From Zobellia galactanivorans (GTDB lineage Bacteria > Bacteroidota > Bacteroidia > Flavobacteriales > Flavobacteriaceae), in the NCBI RefSeq assembly GCF_000973105.1, contig NC_015844.1:4026501-4090500 (forward strand): a stretch of 64,000 bases of DNA, read 5' to 3'. Each line of letters begins with the position of its first letter. Within the stretch, counting starts at the first letter, position 1. This document shows, piece after piece, positions 54,386 to 64,000 of the stretch. Below the pieces are notes generated by a model. The model was not told where the DNA came from. It searched no databases and saw nothing but the letters and a program-made list of their open reading frames with translations. The translations under genes and the position numbers were made by a program.

Positions 54386-56878
54386 ATGAATTTACTCAAA
54401 AAGGCACTATACACCCTTGGTTTTTACATGTTCGCACTCTCTTTCTACAATTGTGAAAATTCTAATGAACTAGAGGTAAAGCCACGCGAAAAAATAAAAT
54501 TCGACTTTGATTGGAAGTTTAAAAAAGGGGATTTTCCCGGAGCGGACAAAGCGGTCTTTAATGATGCCGATTGGGAGACCCTAGACCTACCACATGATTG
54601 GAGTATGGCCGGGCCTTTCAAAAAGGATAATCCCTCAGGGAACGTTGGGGCCTATGCGCCAGGAGGAATTGGTTGGTACAGAAAGAAATTCAGTTTAGAT
54701 AAGACCGATGCCGGATCAAAAATAAACATTGAGTTCGGAGGGGTCTATATGAACAGTGAAGTATGGATCAACGGGAATTATTTGGGTAAACGCCCGTATG
54801 GCTATATCAGCTTTAATTACGACTTGACCCCTTACTTGAATTTTGATGCGGATAATGTACTGTCCGTAAGGGTCGACAACTCCAAAGAGCCCAGTGCAAG
54901 GTGGTTTACGGGTTCTGGTATTTACAGACATGTTTGGCTGGTAAAGACCAATGCACTGCATATAAGCCGTTATGGGGTTTACGCTACAACTCCTGAAGTT
55001 TCAAAGGAAAAGGCTACGGTAGAGGTAAAAACGAAAGTGGAGAACGAATCTAATGGCCCGGAGAAATTTGTGGTCGTTAATACCATTTATGACGCTGGTG
55101 GCAAGGTATTGGCCCAGCATGAATCTACTTCCGAATTATTGGGAAATAAAGAAGAGGAAATCCTTCAGCAAATACAGGTAGGGACTCCGGTATTATGGTC
55201 GCCTGAAAACCCGTATTTATATACTCTAAGAACAGAAGTTAAACGGAATGATGAGGTAGTAGACCAAGTAGAAACCAATTTAGGAATTCGCAGTTTTGAG
55301 TTTACCGCAGAAAATGGTTTTTCATTAAACGGCAAGAACATCAAACTAAAGGGGGTGAATAACCACAGTGACCTTGGTGCGCTGGGTGCCGCTATAAATG
55401 ACAAAGTTCTTGAGCGTAGACTGAAAATACTCAAAGACATGGGCTGTAATGCCATCCGTACGGCACATAATCCGCCAAGTGCCACTTTGTTGGACCTTTG
55501 TGATAAGATGGGCTTTATGGTTATGGACGAGGCTTTTGACGAGTGGTTGGAGTCATGGCCCTTCGGAAATAAAAAGAAAGAGGGAAAAGCCAAATACGGC
55601 TACCATTTGTATTTTGAGGAATGGGCCGAAAAAGATTTGACGGAATTGATCAAAAGAGATCGTAACCACCCATCCATTATATTGTGGAGTGTGGGGAATG
55701 AAATTCCCGATGCTTGTTTTGAAGAGGGAACGGAACGATTGAAAGTTCTTATGGATATAGTTCGTGAACATGATGCTACACGGCCAATAACCTGTGGTAT
55801 TACCCATATGCACTTGGCAAATGAAAGCGGATTCGCTAGCCAATTGGATGTTACCGGGTATAACGGTGGCGGTGGTTCTGCATTTATGTACGAAAAAGAT
55901 CGAGAAACCTATCCTGAGCGAAAATTTCTGGCCACGGAAGTACCCCATACGTTTCAAACCCGTGGGGTCTATCAAAGCCAATCGTGGTACAGGGGTAAAA
56001 ATCCCTTGGGAGGAATTATGAAGGTGCCTGATCTTTCAAATGAAGAGGTGTTCGGTGAGGTAAGTAAATATTACAGTTCTTCTTATGACAATTCTATGGT
56101 TCGCATCTCGGCAAGGGATTCGTGGAGACGGACAAGGGACTTTCCTTATATGGCTGGGGAGTTCAGGTGGACCGGCTTTGACTATTTGGGGGAATCGATG
56201 TTCGGTTGGCCGGCCAAGCTATTTAATTTTGGCGTGATAGATATGTGCGGCTTTCCGAAAGACACCTACTATTTTTATCAGAGTCAGTGGACGGAAGCGC
56301 CTATGGTGCACATTCTTCCTCATTGGAATTGGGAAGGAAAGGAAGGTGTGGAAATACCGGTCGTGGCTTACTCCAATTGCGATAGTGTAGAGCTGTTCTT
56401 GAACGGGAAATCGCTGGGGACAAAAGAAATGGGTGATGCCATGGATTTGATGTGGAAAGTACCATATACCCCCGGAACCCTAATGGCTAAAGGTATTAAA
56501 GATGGCAAGGTGGTTTGCGAAAAGGTGATTGTTACCGCGGACAAACCTGCGAAAATTGAACTATTGGCAGATACCGATACCGTAAATGCAAACGGGCAGG
56601 ATGTGGTTCACGTAGAGGTGAATATACGTGACAAAGACAACAATTTTGTGCCAAACGCCTCGAACGAAATTAAGTTTACCCTAACAGGGGAAGCTACTAT
56701 CCTAGCGGTAGATAATGGCGATCCCAAAAGTGAAGAAAGCTTTATTGGCGATACAAGAAAGGCTTTTAACGGCAAATGCATCATTATTGTCAAAACCACT
56801 AAGAAGCAGGGGGAGTTTACGATCAAGGCGGAAAGTGAAGGTCTAAAAATGGCCACGGTTTCGGCAAAATCAATTTAA
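54386..56878 (+). CDS. GH2 glycoside hydrolase (beta-galactosidase-like), lipoprotein
   Basis: An 830-residue GH2 enzyme with a likely lipoprotein signal (LSFYNC, Cys23). Domain order is typical: N-terminal sugar-binding beta-sandwich (DDA-type: [25 protein letters not shown]), an Ig-like domain, and a TIM barrel beginning [15 protein letters not shown]. Acid/base Glu439 is in [10 protein letters not shown] and the nucleophile is Glu518 in [14 protein letters not shown]. The C-terminus carries further beta-domains ([40 protein letters not shown]), one of the Big/DUF4982-type. Activity may be beta-galactosidase, beta-glucuronidase or beta-mannosidase-like; the HNPPSA and WFTGSGIYR blocks favour the beta-galactosidase-like group. 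It lies 10 bp upstream of the first GH95 gene. Confidence 0.9.
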   Translation: MNLLKKALYTLGFYMFALSFYNCENSNELEVKPREKIKFDFDWKFKKGDFPGADKAVFNDADWETLDLPHDWSMAGPFKKDNPSGNVGAYAPGGIGWYRKKFSLDKTDAGSKINIEFGGVYMNSEVWINGNYLGKRPYGYISFNYDLTPYLNFDADNVLSVRVDNSKEPSARWFTGSGIYRHVWLVKTNALHISRYGVYATTPEVSKEKATVEVKTKVENESNGPEKFVVVNTIYDAGGKVLAQHESTSELLGNKEEEILQQIQVGTPVLWSPENPYLYTLRTEVKRNDEVVDQVETNLGIRSFEFTAENGFSLNGKNIKLKGVNNHSDLGALGAAINDKVLERRLKILKDMGCNAIRTAHNPPSATLLDLCDKMGFMVMDEAFDEWLESWPFGNKKKEGKAKYGYHLYFEEWAEKDLTELIKRDRNHPSIILWSVGNEIPDACFEEGTERLKVLMDIVREHDATRPITCGITHMHLANESGFASQLDVTGYNGGGGSAFMYEKDRETYPERKFLATEVPHTFQTRGVYQSQSWYRGKNPLGGIMKVPDLSNEEVFGEVSKYYSSSYDNSMVRISARDSWRRTRDFPYMAGEFRWTGFDYLGESMFGWPAKLFNFGVIDMCGFPKDTYYFYQSQWTEAPMVHILPHWNWEGKEGVEIPVVAYSNCDSVELFLNGKSLGTKEMGDAMDLMWKVPYTPGTLMAKGIKDGKVVCEKVIVTADKPAKIELLADTDTVNANGQDVVHVEVNIRDKDNNFVPNASNEIKFTLTGEATILAVDNGDPKSEESFIGDTRKAFNGKCIIIVKTTKKQGEFTIKAESEGLKMATVSAKSI

Positions 56879-56888
56879 TGAAGAACAT

Positions 56889-59306
56889 ATGAAAATTAGA
56901 TTTCAGTCGAACTGCAGCACAGCGAAGCTGCAGTACAATTACAAGTTTATAAGTGCCGTCCTGCTTTTGTTTTTCTCCTTGGGCCAGCAAGCTTTGCTTG
57001 CACAAACAAGCCCTATTGGTATGAAAAATGGCAATAAGCTATGGTATACACAACCTGCCGCTGATTGGATGGAGGCCTTGCCCATTGGTAACGGTAAGCT
57101 TGGTGCCATGGTCTTTGGTGGCGTTGAAAGCGAGCGTTTACAGCTTAACGAAGAATCGGTTTGGGCCGGACCACCTATACCTGAAAATAGGGTAGGGGCG
57201 TTCAAGTCTATTGAAAAGGCGAGAGCCTTGATTTTTCAAGGGGATTATTTGGAGGCGAATAAGGTCATGCAGGATAACGTGATGGGAGAACGTATCGCAC
57301 CTCGTAGTTACCAACCTTTAGGGAATCTGATACTTAATTTTAATTTAAAAGGAAGCCCAACGGATTACAGACGTGAACTCGATTTAAAACGAGCTATCGC
57401 AAAGACCGATTTCACCGTGAATGGGGTAAGATATACTAGGGAATATTTTTCCAGTGCGATAGAAAATACCATTGTAGTAGTACTTACCGCAAATCAACCG
57501 AAGGCGATTTCATTGGAACTTAAAATGGACCGAAAGGCCGATTTTGAAGTGGCCGGTGTTGGAAAAAACAGACTGCGTATGTGGGGACAGGCAAGTCAGA
57601 AAGGAAAACATCTTGGGGTGAAATATGAAACTCAGGTAATGGCCCTTCCTAAAGGAGGGAAGATGTCTTCTGAAAACGGGAACATAAAAATTACCGCAGC
57701 GAACTCGGTGGTTCTTTTGGTGTCGGCAAAAACCGATTACAACAAGAAAGACCCGTTCTCCCCTTTTACCGAAAACCTAAGTACGGCATGCGCTTCGGTC
57801 TTAAAGAAAACAGCTAGGAAATCGGTAAAAAAACTCAAGGAGGAACATATCGATGACTATCAACATTATTTTAATAGGGTAGTTCTTGATTTGGGAAGTT
57901 TTCCGGGTGAAGACAAACCTACGAATGAACGTTTGGAGGCCGTGATAAACGGGGCGGATGATCCGGGGTTAATGGAGTTGTATTTTCAGTACGGACGCTA
58001 TTTGCTCATTTCCTCATCCCGCCCGGGTAGCCTGCCCGCTAATTTGCAAGGTATTTGGAACGATCATTTGGCAGCTCCTTGGAACAGTGATTATCACACC
58101 AATATCAACATGCAAATGAACTATTGGCCTGCCGAGGTGGCCAATCTTTCCGAATGTCATGAACCCTTTTTTGAGTTTATCGAATCTTTGGTCCCTTCGG
58201 GAAAAAAAACGGCAAAAGAGGTGTATGATAGTGAGGGCTTCGTGGTGCATCATACTACCGATGTTTGGCATTGGACTTCCCCTATCGGGAAAGTTCAATA
58301 TGGCATGTGGCCTATGGGCGGAGCTTGGTGTACACGTCATTTTATGGAGCATTACAGCTTTACGGGAGATACTACGTTTCTGGCGGAACAGGCTTATCCC
58401 ATAATGAAGGAATCGGCTAAATTCCTTTTAGATTGGCTTGTTACGGACCCTCGGTCTGGCAAGCTGGTTTCGGGCCCGTCTACTTCTCCCGAAAATAAAT
58501 TCTACACGCCAAAGAATGGTGAAAAATTCGCGAACGTAGATATGGGGAATGCCATGGACCAAGAAATTATTTGGGACAATTTCTCTAATGTTCTGGAGGC
58601 GGCCAAAATATTGAAGATTGAAGATGCATTTGTAGATGAAGTTAAGGCGGCATTAAGCAATCTTTCCCTTCCTAAAATCGGTTCCGATGGTCGATTAATG
58701 GAATGGTCGCAAGAATTTGATGAAGTGGATAAGGGGCATCGCCACTTGAGCCATTTATACGGTCTTTATCCTGGTAAGCAATTTGATAAAAAGAAAACCC
58801 CGTATTATATAGATGCTATCAACCGAAGTATTGAACACCGTTTATCTAACGGTGGGGGGCATACAGGTTGGAGTAGGGCATGGATCATTAATTTTTATGC
58901 GCGATTGGGCAATGCCGATAAGGCCTACGAAAACATGAAAGTTTTATTGGCAAAATCTACGGCTACCAATTTGTTCGATTATCACCCTCCTTTTCAGATT
59001 GATGGAAATTTTGGTGGTACGGCCGGTATTGCCGAGATGATCCTTCAGAGTCATGAAACGGATGAAAACGGAAATACGATAATCAACCTATTACCCGCAT
59101 TACCTTCGGAATGGCCTACGGGAAGTGTTTCCGGTTTAAAGGCAAGAGGGGGCTTTGAAGTTAGCTTTGCTTGGGAAAACGGCGTGCTAAAATCGGTGTC
59201 CCTTATTTCAAGCGGGGCTTCTATTTGTAAGGTTCAAGTTGGTGATTCCATAACGGAATTGGTATTCGCTACGGCGGAAAAACAAACCCTCACTGAATTT
59301 AAGTAA
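56889..59306 (+). CDS. GH95 alpha-L-fucosidase/alpha-L-galactosidase (copy 1)
   Basis: An 805-residue GH95 exo-enzyme. A signal sequence is present but unusually far in ([19 protein letters not shown], about 21-39, after a 20-residue leader). The N-terminal beta-domain has [20 protein letters not shown] and the catalytic (alpha/alpha)6 barrel contains QMNYWPAE (Asn411), PSTSPEN with the proposed acid Glu535, and [10 protein letters not shown] with Asp705. These match the catalytic set of GH95. Members cleave alpha-1,2-linked L-fucose or alpha-L-galactose, by inverting mechanism. The stop codon overlaps the next gene's start in TAATG, so the two enzymes are translationally coupled. Divergence from copy 2 suggests different linkages. 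Confidence 0.95.
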   Translation: MKIRFQSNCSTAKLQYNYKFISAVLLLFFSLGQQALLAQTSPIGMKNGNKLWYTQPAADWMEALPIGNGKLGAMVFGGVESERLQLNEESVWAGPPIPENRVGAFKSIEKARALIFQGDYLEANKVMQDNVMGERIAPRSYQPLGNLILNFNLKGSPTDYRRELDLKRAIAKTDFTVNGVRYTREYFSSAIENTIVVVLTANQPKAISLELKMDRKADFEVAGVGKNRLRMWGQASQKGKHLGVKYETQVMALPKGGKMSSENGNIKITAANSVVLLVSAKTDYNKKDPFSPFTENLSTACASVLKKTARKSVKKLKEEHIDDYQHYFNRVVLDLGSFPGEDKPTNERLEAVINGADDPGLMELYFQYGRYLLISSSRPGSLPANLQGIWNDHLAAPWNSDYHTNINMQMNYWPAEVANLSECHEPFFEFIESLVPSGKKTAKEVYDSEGFVVHHTTDVWHWTSPIGKVQYGMWPMGGAWCTRHFMEHYSFTGDTTFLAEQAYPIMKESAKFLLDWLVTDPRSGKLVSGPSTSPENKFYTPKNGEKFANVDMGNAMDQEIIWDNFSNVLEAAKILKIEDAFVDEVKAALSNLSLPKIGSDGRLMEWSQEFDEVDKGHRHLSHLYGLYPGKQFDKKKTPYYIDAINRSIEHRLSNGGGHTGWSRAWIINFYARLGNADKAYENMKVLLAKSTATNLFDYHPPFQIDGNFGGTAGIAEMILQSHETDENGNTIINLLPALPSEWPTGSVSGLKARGGFEVSFAWENGVLKSVSLISSGASICKVQVGDSITELVFATAEKQTLTEFK

Positions 59307-61735
59307 TGGGAATGATGACAAAAAAAACAATCCACATATTGGGGGGGCTTCTCTTGTTGATTTCCTTTTCGGCATGGAGTCAAGAAAAAGAAGTCGTACA
59401 AAACAAAGCCTTGACCTTATGGTACACGTCTCCTGCAAAGAAATGGACAGACGCCTTTCCTTTAGGGAATGGTAGGTTGGCCGCAATGACTTTTGGCGGG
59501 GTAGCACAAGAACGTTTTCAGTTGAATGAAGAAAGCTTGTGGGCCGGTGTCCCTAGTAATCCTTTTGCCGAGGATTACCGGGCTAAGTTGACCAAGCTTC
59601 AAAAATTGATTTTAGAAGGAAAAACGCTTGAAGCCAATGCTTTCGGACTTGAAAATATGACGGCGGCTCCGGCTTCCTTTAGATCCTATGAGCCTTTGGG
59701 GGATATAGTATTGGATTTTAAGGATACGACCCATATTTCCAACTATAAGAGAGCACTCGATCTAGAAACGGGAATAAGTAAGGTCACGTACCGTACGGAA
59801 GACTCTGAAATGGTACGGGAATCGTTTATTTCCGCGGAAGATGATGCCCTATTTATTCGCCTATCGGCAAAGGGAAGTAAAAAGATCAACTGTACAATTT
59901 CATTGGCACGCCCAAAAGATGTCCGGATTACGGCAACACCGGAAGGAAAACTTTACATGTTGGGTCAGATCGTAGATATCGAAGCTCCTGAGGCACATGA
60001 TGAAAATGCAGGAGGTTCGGGAGAAGGTGGAGAGCACATGAGCTTTGCGGCAGGACTTCAAACGAAGGTTTCAGGTGGAAAACTTTGTCATACGGAACAT
60101 AATTTGGTTATAGAAAATGCGGACGAAGTTTTGATCGCCTACACGGCCGCTACGAACTATGACCTTTCTAAACTGAATTTTGATGCCTCCGTTGACCCAT
60201 CTTTAAAAGTCAGGGGAATATTGGAAAAGCTCGATCAAAAATCTTGGAAAGAGTTAGAGTATACGCACCGTGAAGAACATAGGAACATGTTTGACCGGGT
60301 GCAATTTGATTTGGGTACATCGCCCAATGATTCTTTACCTACGGACGAAAGATTACTGGCGTTTAAGAATGGGGCAAAGGATACGGGACTTCCCGTGCAA
60401 TTGTTTCAATTTGGTAGATACTTGCTTATGGGGAGTTCAAGAGGACCGGCTGTTCTCCCTGCAAATTTGCAAGGAAAATGGAGCGAACGTATGTGGGCGC
60501 CTTGGGAGGCGGATTATCATTTGAACGTAAACCTGCAGATGAATTACTGGCCTGCCGATGTTACCAATATTTCTGAAACAATAGATCCCCTGGTCAACTG
60601 GTTTGAATTGATCGTAGAAACCAGTAAGCCCTTGGCAAAAGAGATGTACGGTTCAGATGGTTGGTTTTCCCATCATGCCTCAAACCCTTTCGGCAGGGTA
60701 ACGCCTTCCGCCTCTACCTTGCCTTCCCAATTCAATAATGCGGTCTTAGACCCGCTGCCTGGCGCATGGATGGCAATGAACCTTTGGGACCACTACGAGT
60801 TTACGCAGGATAAGGTGTTTTTAAAAGAAAGGTTATACCCTTTATTGAAAGGAGCCAGTGAATTTATATTGGATGTATTGGTGGAAGATTCAGAAGGTGT
60901 ACTTCACTTTGTGCCTTCGACTTCCCCGGAAAACCAATACAAAGATCCGGCTACGGGACAAATGATGCGGATTACGTCAACATCGACCTATCATCTGTCC
61001 ATCATCAGGGCCATGTTTAAAGCGACTTTAGAGGCTGCGACCATTCTTGGCGAGGGGAATAATGAGAGATGTAAACGCATTGTTGAAGCAGGGAAAGCAC
61101 TGCCAGATTTCCCGATTGATAAAACGAACGGACGTATGATGGAATGGAGGCAGCCCTTGGAAGAGAAGGAGCCAGGACATCGTCATCTTTCCCATTTATT
61201 AGGATTACATCCTTTTTCACTTATTGATGAGGAGACTCCCGGACTTTTTGAGGCGGTTCGTAAAAGTTTGGAATGGAGAGAGGTAAACGGACAAGGGGGA
61301 ATGGGATGGGCCTATGCCCACGGTCTGTTGATGCATGCTAGATTAAAGGAAGGGGAGAAGGCCTACAAGAATTTGTTTACCTTACTCTCAAGAGGACGAA
61401 AAAGTAGTTTGATGAATACCATCGGCCCTTTTCAGATTGATGGAAATCTAGGGGCTACTGCGGGTATTTCTGAAATGCTGCTTCAAAGTCACCGAAAGGA
61501 TGCCCAAGGCGATTTTATACTTGACCTTTTACCGGCGATTCCTTCGGAATGGTCTACAGGAAATATTTCCGGACTTAAGGCTAGGGGCGGTTTTGAGCTT
61601 GCTATGAAGTGGAAGGAAAATGAACTGACCGTTGAGGTCTCTTCGGAAAAAGGAGGCTCTTGCGTTGTAAAAGCAAATAATAGGTTGGAAAAAGTGAAGC
61701 TAAAAGCAGGGGAAAAAAGAAGATTGGTTTTTTAG
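59306..61735 (+). CDS. GH95 alpha-L-fucosidase/alpha-L-galactosidase (copy 2)
   Basis: An 809-residue GH95 enzyme with a standard signal peptide (LLLLISFSAWSQ). Conserved blocks: LWYTSPAKKWTDAFPLGNGR, QFNEESLWAG-like segment FQLNEESLWAGVP, QMNYWPADV, PSTSPEN with Glu542, and PFQIDGNLGA with Asp712. It is a paralogue of the preceding gene but diverges in several segments, notably APEAHDENAGGSGEGGEHMS around residues 230-250 and VTPSASTLPSQFNNAVLD, absent from copy 1. It ends the plus-strand unit at 61735, followed by a bidirectional terminator. Probably removes alpha-L-fucosyl or alpha-L-galactosyl groups, perhaps from differently linked or differently substituted positions than copy 1. Confidence 0.95.
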   Translation: MGMMTKKTIHILGGLLLLISFSAWSQEKEVVQNKALTLWYTSPAKKWTDAFPLGNGRLAAMTFGGVAQERFQLNEESLWAGVPSNPFAEDYRAKLTKLQKLILEGKTLEANAFGLENMTAAPASFRSYEPLGDIVLDFKDTTHISNYKRALDLETGISKVTYRTEDSEMVRESFISAEDDALFIRLSAKGSKKINCTISLARPKDVRITATPEGKLYMLGQIVDIEAPEAHDENAGGSGEGGEHMSFAAGLQTKVSGGKLCHTEHNLVIENADEVLIAYTAATNYDLSKLNFDASVDPSLKVRGILEKLDQKSWKELEYTHREEHRNMFDRVQFDLGTSPNDSLPTDERLLAFKNGAKDTGLPVQLFQFGRYLLMGSSRGPAVLPANLQGKWSERMWAPWEADYHLNVNLQMNYWPADVTNISETIDPLVNWFELIVETSKPLAKEMYGSDGWFSHHASNPFGRVTPSASTLPSQFNNAVLDPLPGAWMAMNLWDHYEFTQDKVFLKERLYPLLKGASEFILDVLVEDSEGVLHFVPSTSPENQYKDPATGQMMRITSTSTYHLSIIRAMFKATLEAATILGEGNNERCKRIVEAGKALPDFPIDKTNGRMMEWRQPLEEKEPGHRHLSHLLGLHPFSLIDEETPGLFEAVRKSLEWREVNGQGGMGWAYAHGLLMHARLKEGEKAYKNLFTLLSRGRKSSLMNTIGPFQIDGNLGATAGISEMLLQSHRKDAQGDFILDLLPAIPSEWSTGNISGLKARGGFELAMKWKENELTVEVSSEKGGSCVVKANNRLEKVKLKAGEKRRLVF

Positions 61736-61758
61736 GGAAACTTAGTTTTAATGCTATG

Positions 61759-61795
61759 AAACAGGCCGAACATCTTACTGGTGTTCGGCCTGTTT
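61759..61795. terminator. Bidirectional terminator between GH95 and PhoD-like genes
   Basis: A perfect 14-bp stem, AAACAGGCCGAACA (61759-61772) and TGTTCGGCCTGTTT (61782-61795), with a 9-nt loop. Short T stretches end each arm, so it can act on both strands of the convergent gene pair. Confidence 0.85.
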
Positions 61796-61869
61796 ATTAC
61801 ATATTGGGTCGTATTTGTGGTCTTCCTGTTTCGTGAGGGAAATTCTAAACGCTACAAGGGCAGCTAACC

Positions 61870-63381
61870 TTATTTGGCATGCTTCACCGCAGTATTAAGG
61901 AGGCTTCCGTCCTCAGCTATCGTTTCTATGGTCAGCTGTGCCGTTTTTCCATTCTCCGGAGGGCTCACCTTTACATGTAAAAAGCCGCCTATCGGGTCTT
62001 CTTGAATGTAAGGTTGCCGTATAAAACCTAGAGGGTCTGTTGAGCCCGGGTCTCCGGGTTTTCTTCCTGGTCTTGAATTTTGCCCGTTTACGGTTCCCGT
62101 ACCAAATTCTTCAAAACCGGCCGGATGAATGGAATGGTACTGCCAATGGCGATCACCGGTTATGATGTAAAAATTTGAATCTAAATGGTGTTGCTTCAGC
62201 CAATGGAAAAAAGCATCCCGTTCGTGTTGAAAGCCGCCGTAGCTTACATGGTTATCGTGCTTTGTACCATCATCGGGGCCAACAAGGGGAGAGGCTACAA
62301 TAAATAGTTTAAAGGTAGCTGTGCTGGCAAGTAGGGTCTCTTTGATCCATGCTAGCTGTTCCTTGCCCCAAATAGATTTATGCGGACCATCGGGTTTATC
62401 GTTGGCATCCCTATAATCGCGCCCTTCCGGCATCCAGATTTGTAGGTGTTTGTTTATTGGTCTCGTACGATAAGTGACGGCATTTTCATCTTCAAAAACC
62501 GCTATCGGTGCCTGCTCCAAAAAAGTGGCCCGGGCTAAACTGGGTGAGGGCTCTTTGCCGTTCTCTACGTTATCACTATCGTTATACCGATATTCATGGT
62601 CGTCTTTCATCAAATAGACAGGGGTCTGCCCTAAAAAACGGTACATACGGGGCATGGCCATTTGACGGTGCCATTTGGCCCGTAGTTCAGGACGTGTTTT
62701 TGCGATTCCCTCCTTGTTGGGGTAATCGTAATACACCGTATCCCCGGTTTGAACCCAAAAAGAAGGGTTTAGTTTAGACATCTCTTCCAAAGCGGGAAAG
62801 CCTAAGCTTCGGTCTTCACCTTCAGCGGCCTTACTTCTGCTTCCTGCGCGAAGTAGTCCTCCCCCAAGAAAAAATTTACCCAAATTTAAACAAGAGGTGG
62901 CCACAAAAGAAACGGGCTTTTCCGAGTCGGTTGTTTGTAAGGTGGAAAATTGACTAACTGGCCCCTTCTGGGTTTTTGATGGAGTTGCCCCGAACCTTAC
63001 CCGCATAAAATAGGGGGTATCGGCATTGAGTCCGTCTACTTTATATTTTACAATAAAGTCCCTGTCCGGTATAGCTTCCAACCATGGTGAGGCTTTTGCA
63101 TTTTTGAATTTAGGATTGTTCGCAAGCTCAAATTTGGCAAAGCCACGCACTCCCTGAATATCATAACTAAGAAGCTCTTCCGCAGAATCGAAACCATTTT
63201 CCGGCATTGTGTTCATGCTCGTAAGCCGGGTCTGTAAAATGGCGGACGACTGGGTTACTTCACCTACCATTTGCGGAAAGCTGTATATGCTAGAACGATG
63301 TTCTATAAATTCATAGGGAGGTTTAAGCGATAATGCGGTTGCACCTGCACCGGTCAGTTTTATAAAATTTCGACGTTTCAT
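61870..63381 (-). CDS. PhoD-like metallophosphatase-family enzyme, Tat-exported
   Basis: A 503-residue protein. The N-terminus MKRRNFIKLTGAGATALSL is a twin-arginine signal, typical of PhoD-family enzymes folded with metals before export. A PhoD-N-like beta-domain (QMVGEVTQSSAILQTRL, YFMRVRFG) is followed by the metallophosphatase core: SFVATSCLN, QTGDTVYYD (about 213), KDDHEYRYNDSDN (about 264) and ITGDRHWQYHSIHP (about 410). Family members are calcium/iron phosphodiesterases or phosphatases, some active on teichoic acids or nucleotides. Here it lies next to a sulfatase in a sulfated-polysaccharide cluster, so it may act on phosphate or sulfate substituents, but that is unproven. Its stop is 75 bp past the bidirectional terminator. 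Confidence 0.85.
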   Translation of the reverse strand: MKRRNFIKLTGAGATALSLKPPYEFIEHRSSIYSFPQMVGEVTQSSAILQTRLTSMNTMPENGFDSAEELLSYDIQGVRGFAKFELANNPKFKNAKASPWLEAIPDRDFIVKYKVDGLNADTPYFMRVRFGATPSKTQKGPVSQFSTLQTTDSEKPVSFVATSCLNLGKFFLGGGLLRAGSRSKAAEGEDRSLGFPALEEMSKLNPSFWVQTGDTVYYDYPNKEGIAKTRPELRAKWHRQMAMPRMYRFLGQTPVYLMKDDHEYRYNDSDNVENGKEPSPSLARATFLEQAPIAVFEDENAVTYRTRPINKHLQIWMPEGRDYRDANDKPDGPHKSIWGKEQLAWIKETLLASTATFKLFIVASPLVGPDDGTKHDNHVSYGGFQHERDAFFHWLKQHHLDSNFYIITGDRHWQYHSIHPAGFEEFGTGTVNGQNSRPGRKPGDPGSTDPLGFIRQPYIQEDPIGGFLHVKVSPPENGKTAQLTIETIAEDGSLLNTAVKHAK

Positions 63382-63427
63382 AGATTCGACTTAAAAAAAT
63401 CGGTTTTTTTTGTAAAAGTAATAGGAC

Positions 63428-64000
63428 TTAATTGGTGAGGGACGCGGCCTTAGGTTTAGGGGACTTCAATTTACCCCAGTCTGGGCCTTCATCCCTGATT
63501 TTTTTCCAGGTACGGATCATTATGGGTTTTAGTTTTTCCACCGTTTCGGGTTCGGATGCGGCTAGGTCATTTTCTTGGCCAGGGTCGGTAGATAGATTGT
63601 AAAGTGCAAATTTTACGGGAACGGAAGACTTCATCCATTCTACTAAGGTACCTTCCTCGGTCTTTTCGGGAAACCATCCTAGAAGGGTGTAGTCATCATA
63701 ACGCATAGCCATGTGCGGCATTCTAAAATAGGTGTCCTCATGTGTGGGGAAAAGCCATAAGTAAGGCTCGTCCCTTTCAATTTTTTCCCCTAAAAAGGCC
63801 GAAAGGGCATCTTTTCCGTCCATATTTCTATCCGTAGGTATTTCCGCTTGGGCGAGTGTGGCCACGGTAGGCAGAAAATCGGTGGCGACGACCATGGCAT
63901 CACTGGTGGTTCCTGCCGGTATTTTTGCGGGATAGCGGACAATGCCCGGAACCCGGTGGCCACCTTCAAAAGGATAGCGCTTCATACCTCGGTATATCCC
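63428..64000 (-). CDS. Sulfatase, S1 family, C-terminal part (5' end outside window)
   Basis: An open frame runs from the window edge (64000) to the stop at 63428. The visible sequence begins GIYRGMKRYPFEGGHRVPG, the usual block just after the second metal site of sulfatases, followed by TDFLPTVATLAQAEIPTDRN, YNLSTDPGQENDLAASEPET, and MIRTWKKIRDEGPDWG. The Cys-x-Pro-x-Arg motif and most of the catalytic domain are beyond the window, so completeness cannot be judged. An ATG at 63985 is internal, not a start. It precedes the PhoD-like gene on the minus strand, with 46 bp between, and they may be co-transcribed. Confidence 0.85.
   Translation of the reverse strand, partial: GIYRGMKRYPFEGGHRVPGIVRYPAKIPAGTTSDAMVVATDFLPTVATLAQAEIPTDRNMDGKDALSAFLGEKIERDEPYLWLFPTHEDTYFRMPHMAMRYDDYTLLGWFPEKTEEGTLVEWMKSSVPVKFALYNLSTDPGQENDLAASEPETVEKLKPIMIRTWKKIRDEGPDWGKLKSPKPKAASLTN

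Noticed and set aside
1-64000. Mobile elements, CRISPR arrays, tRNA or rRNA genes, phage genes
   Set aside because: No transposase, integrase, terminal repeats, repeat-spacer pattern or RNA gene was seen in the window.
2-64000. Formylglycine-generating enzyme for the eleven sulfatases
   Set aside because: No such gene was recognised here; it is presumably encoded elsewhere in the genome.

Overview
This 64 kb window looks like chromosomal DNA from a marine member of the Bacteroidota, most likely a flavobacterium of the Zobellia/Maribacter type. That placement is an inference from gene content: three SusC/SusD pairs, a one-protein hybrid two-component regulator, an ECF sigma/FecR pair coupled to an STN-bearing SusC, many Bacteroidota-type lipoproteins and a very large set of sulfatases. 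No rRNA, tRNA, CRISPR or transposase was seen. Nearly all of the window is one or several adjacent polysaccharide utilisation loci (PULs) for a heavily sulfated, probably acylated polysaccharide.

Layout. (1) 2-8208, plus strand: the end of a LamG-like protein, a sulfatase, a SASA esterase and the first SusC/SusD pair, closed by a clear terminator. (2) 8223-13923, minus strand: a sulfatase and a hybrid two-component system (HTCS). (3) 14252-26664, plus strand, divergent from the HTCS across an intergenic region with a strong dyad: second SusC/SusD pair, sulfatase, SGNH esterase, sulfatase, GH30, and a sulfatase with a PA14-like tail. (4) 26692-44926, minus strand, nine genes in transcription order: two sulfatases, an SGNH-alpha/beta-hydrolase-SGNH triple esterase, an esterase-GH27 fusion, GH78, an unrecognised TIM-barrel-like protein, a sialate-O-acetylesterase-like protein, and two more sulfatases. 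(5) 45320-61735, plus strand: a sulfatase, ECF sigma factor, FecR anti-sigma factor, STN-type SusC, SusD, GH2, and two GH95 enzymes joined by a TAATG overlap. (6) 61870-64000, minus strand: a PhoD-like Tat-exported phosphatase-type enzyme and the C-terminal part of an eleventh sulfatase cut by the window edge.

How it could work together (inference). Surface SusD lipoproteins and SusC transporters bind and import oligosaccharides. The HTCS would sense a breakdown product in the periplasm; the STN-SusC/FecR/sigma chain would sense transport itself. At least seven esterase catalytic modules and eleven sulfatases would strip acyl and sulfate groups, while alpha-L-rhamnosidase (GH78), alpha-galactosidase (GH27), beta-galactosidase-like (GH2), alpha-L-fucosidase/alpha-L-galactosidase (GH95 x2) and GH30 enzymes remove sugars. 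No polysaccharide lyase and no endo-acting agarase, carrageenase, ulvan lyase or fucanase family was recognised. The target is therefore best described as an unidentified sulfated heteropolysaccharide containing L-fucose or L-galactose, galactose and rhamnose. The enzymes with the most claim to novelty are the unrecognised TIM-barrel-like protein (31519-33930), the triple esterase (39216-41783) and the esterase-GH27 fusion (36591-39191).
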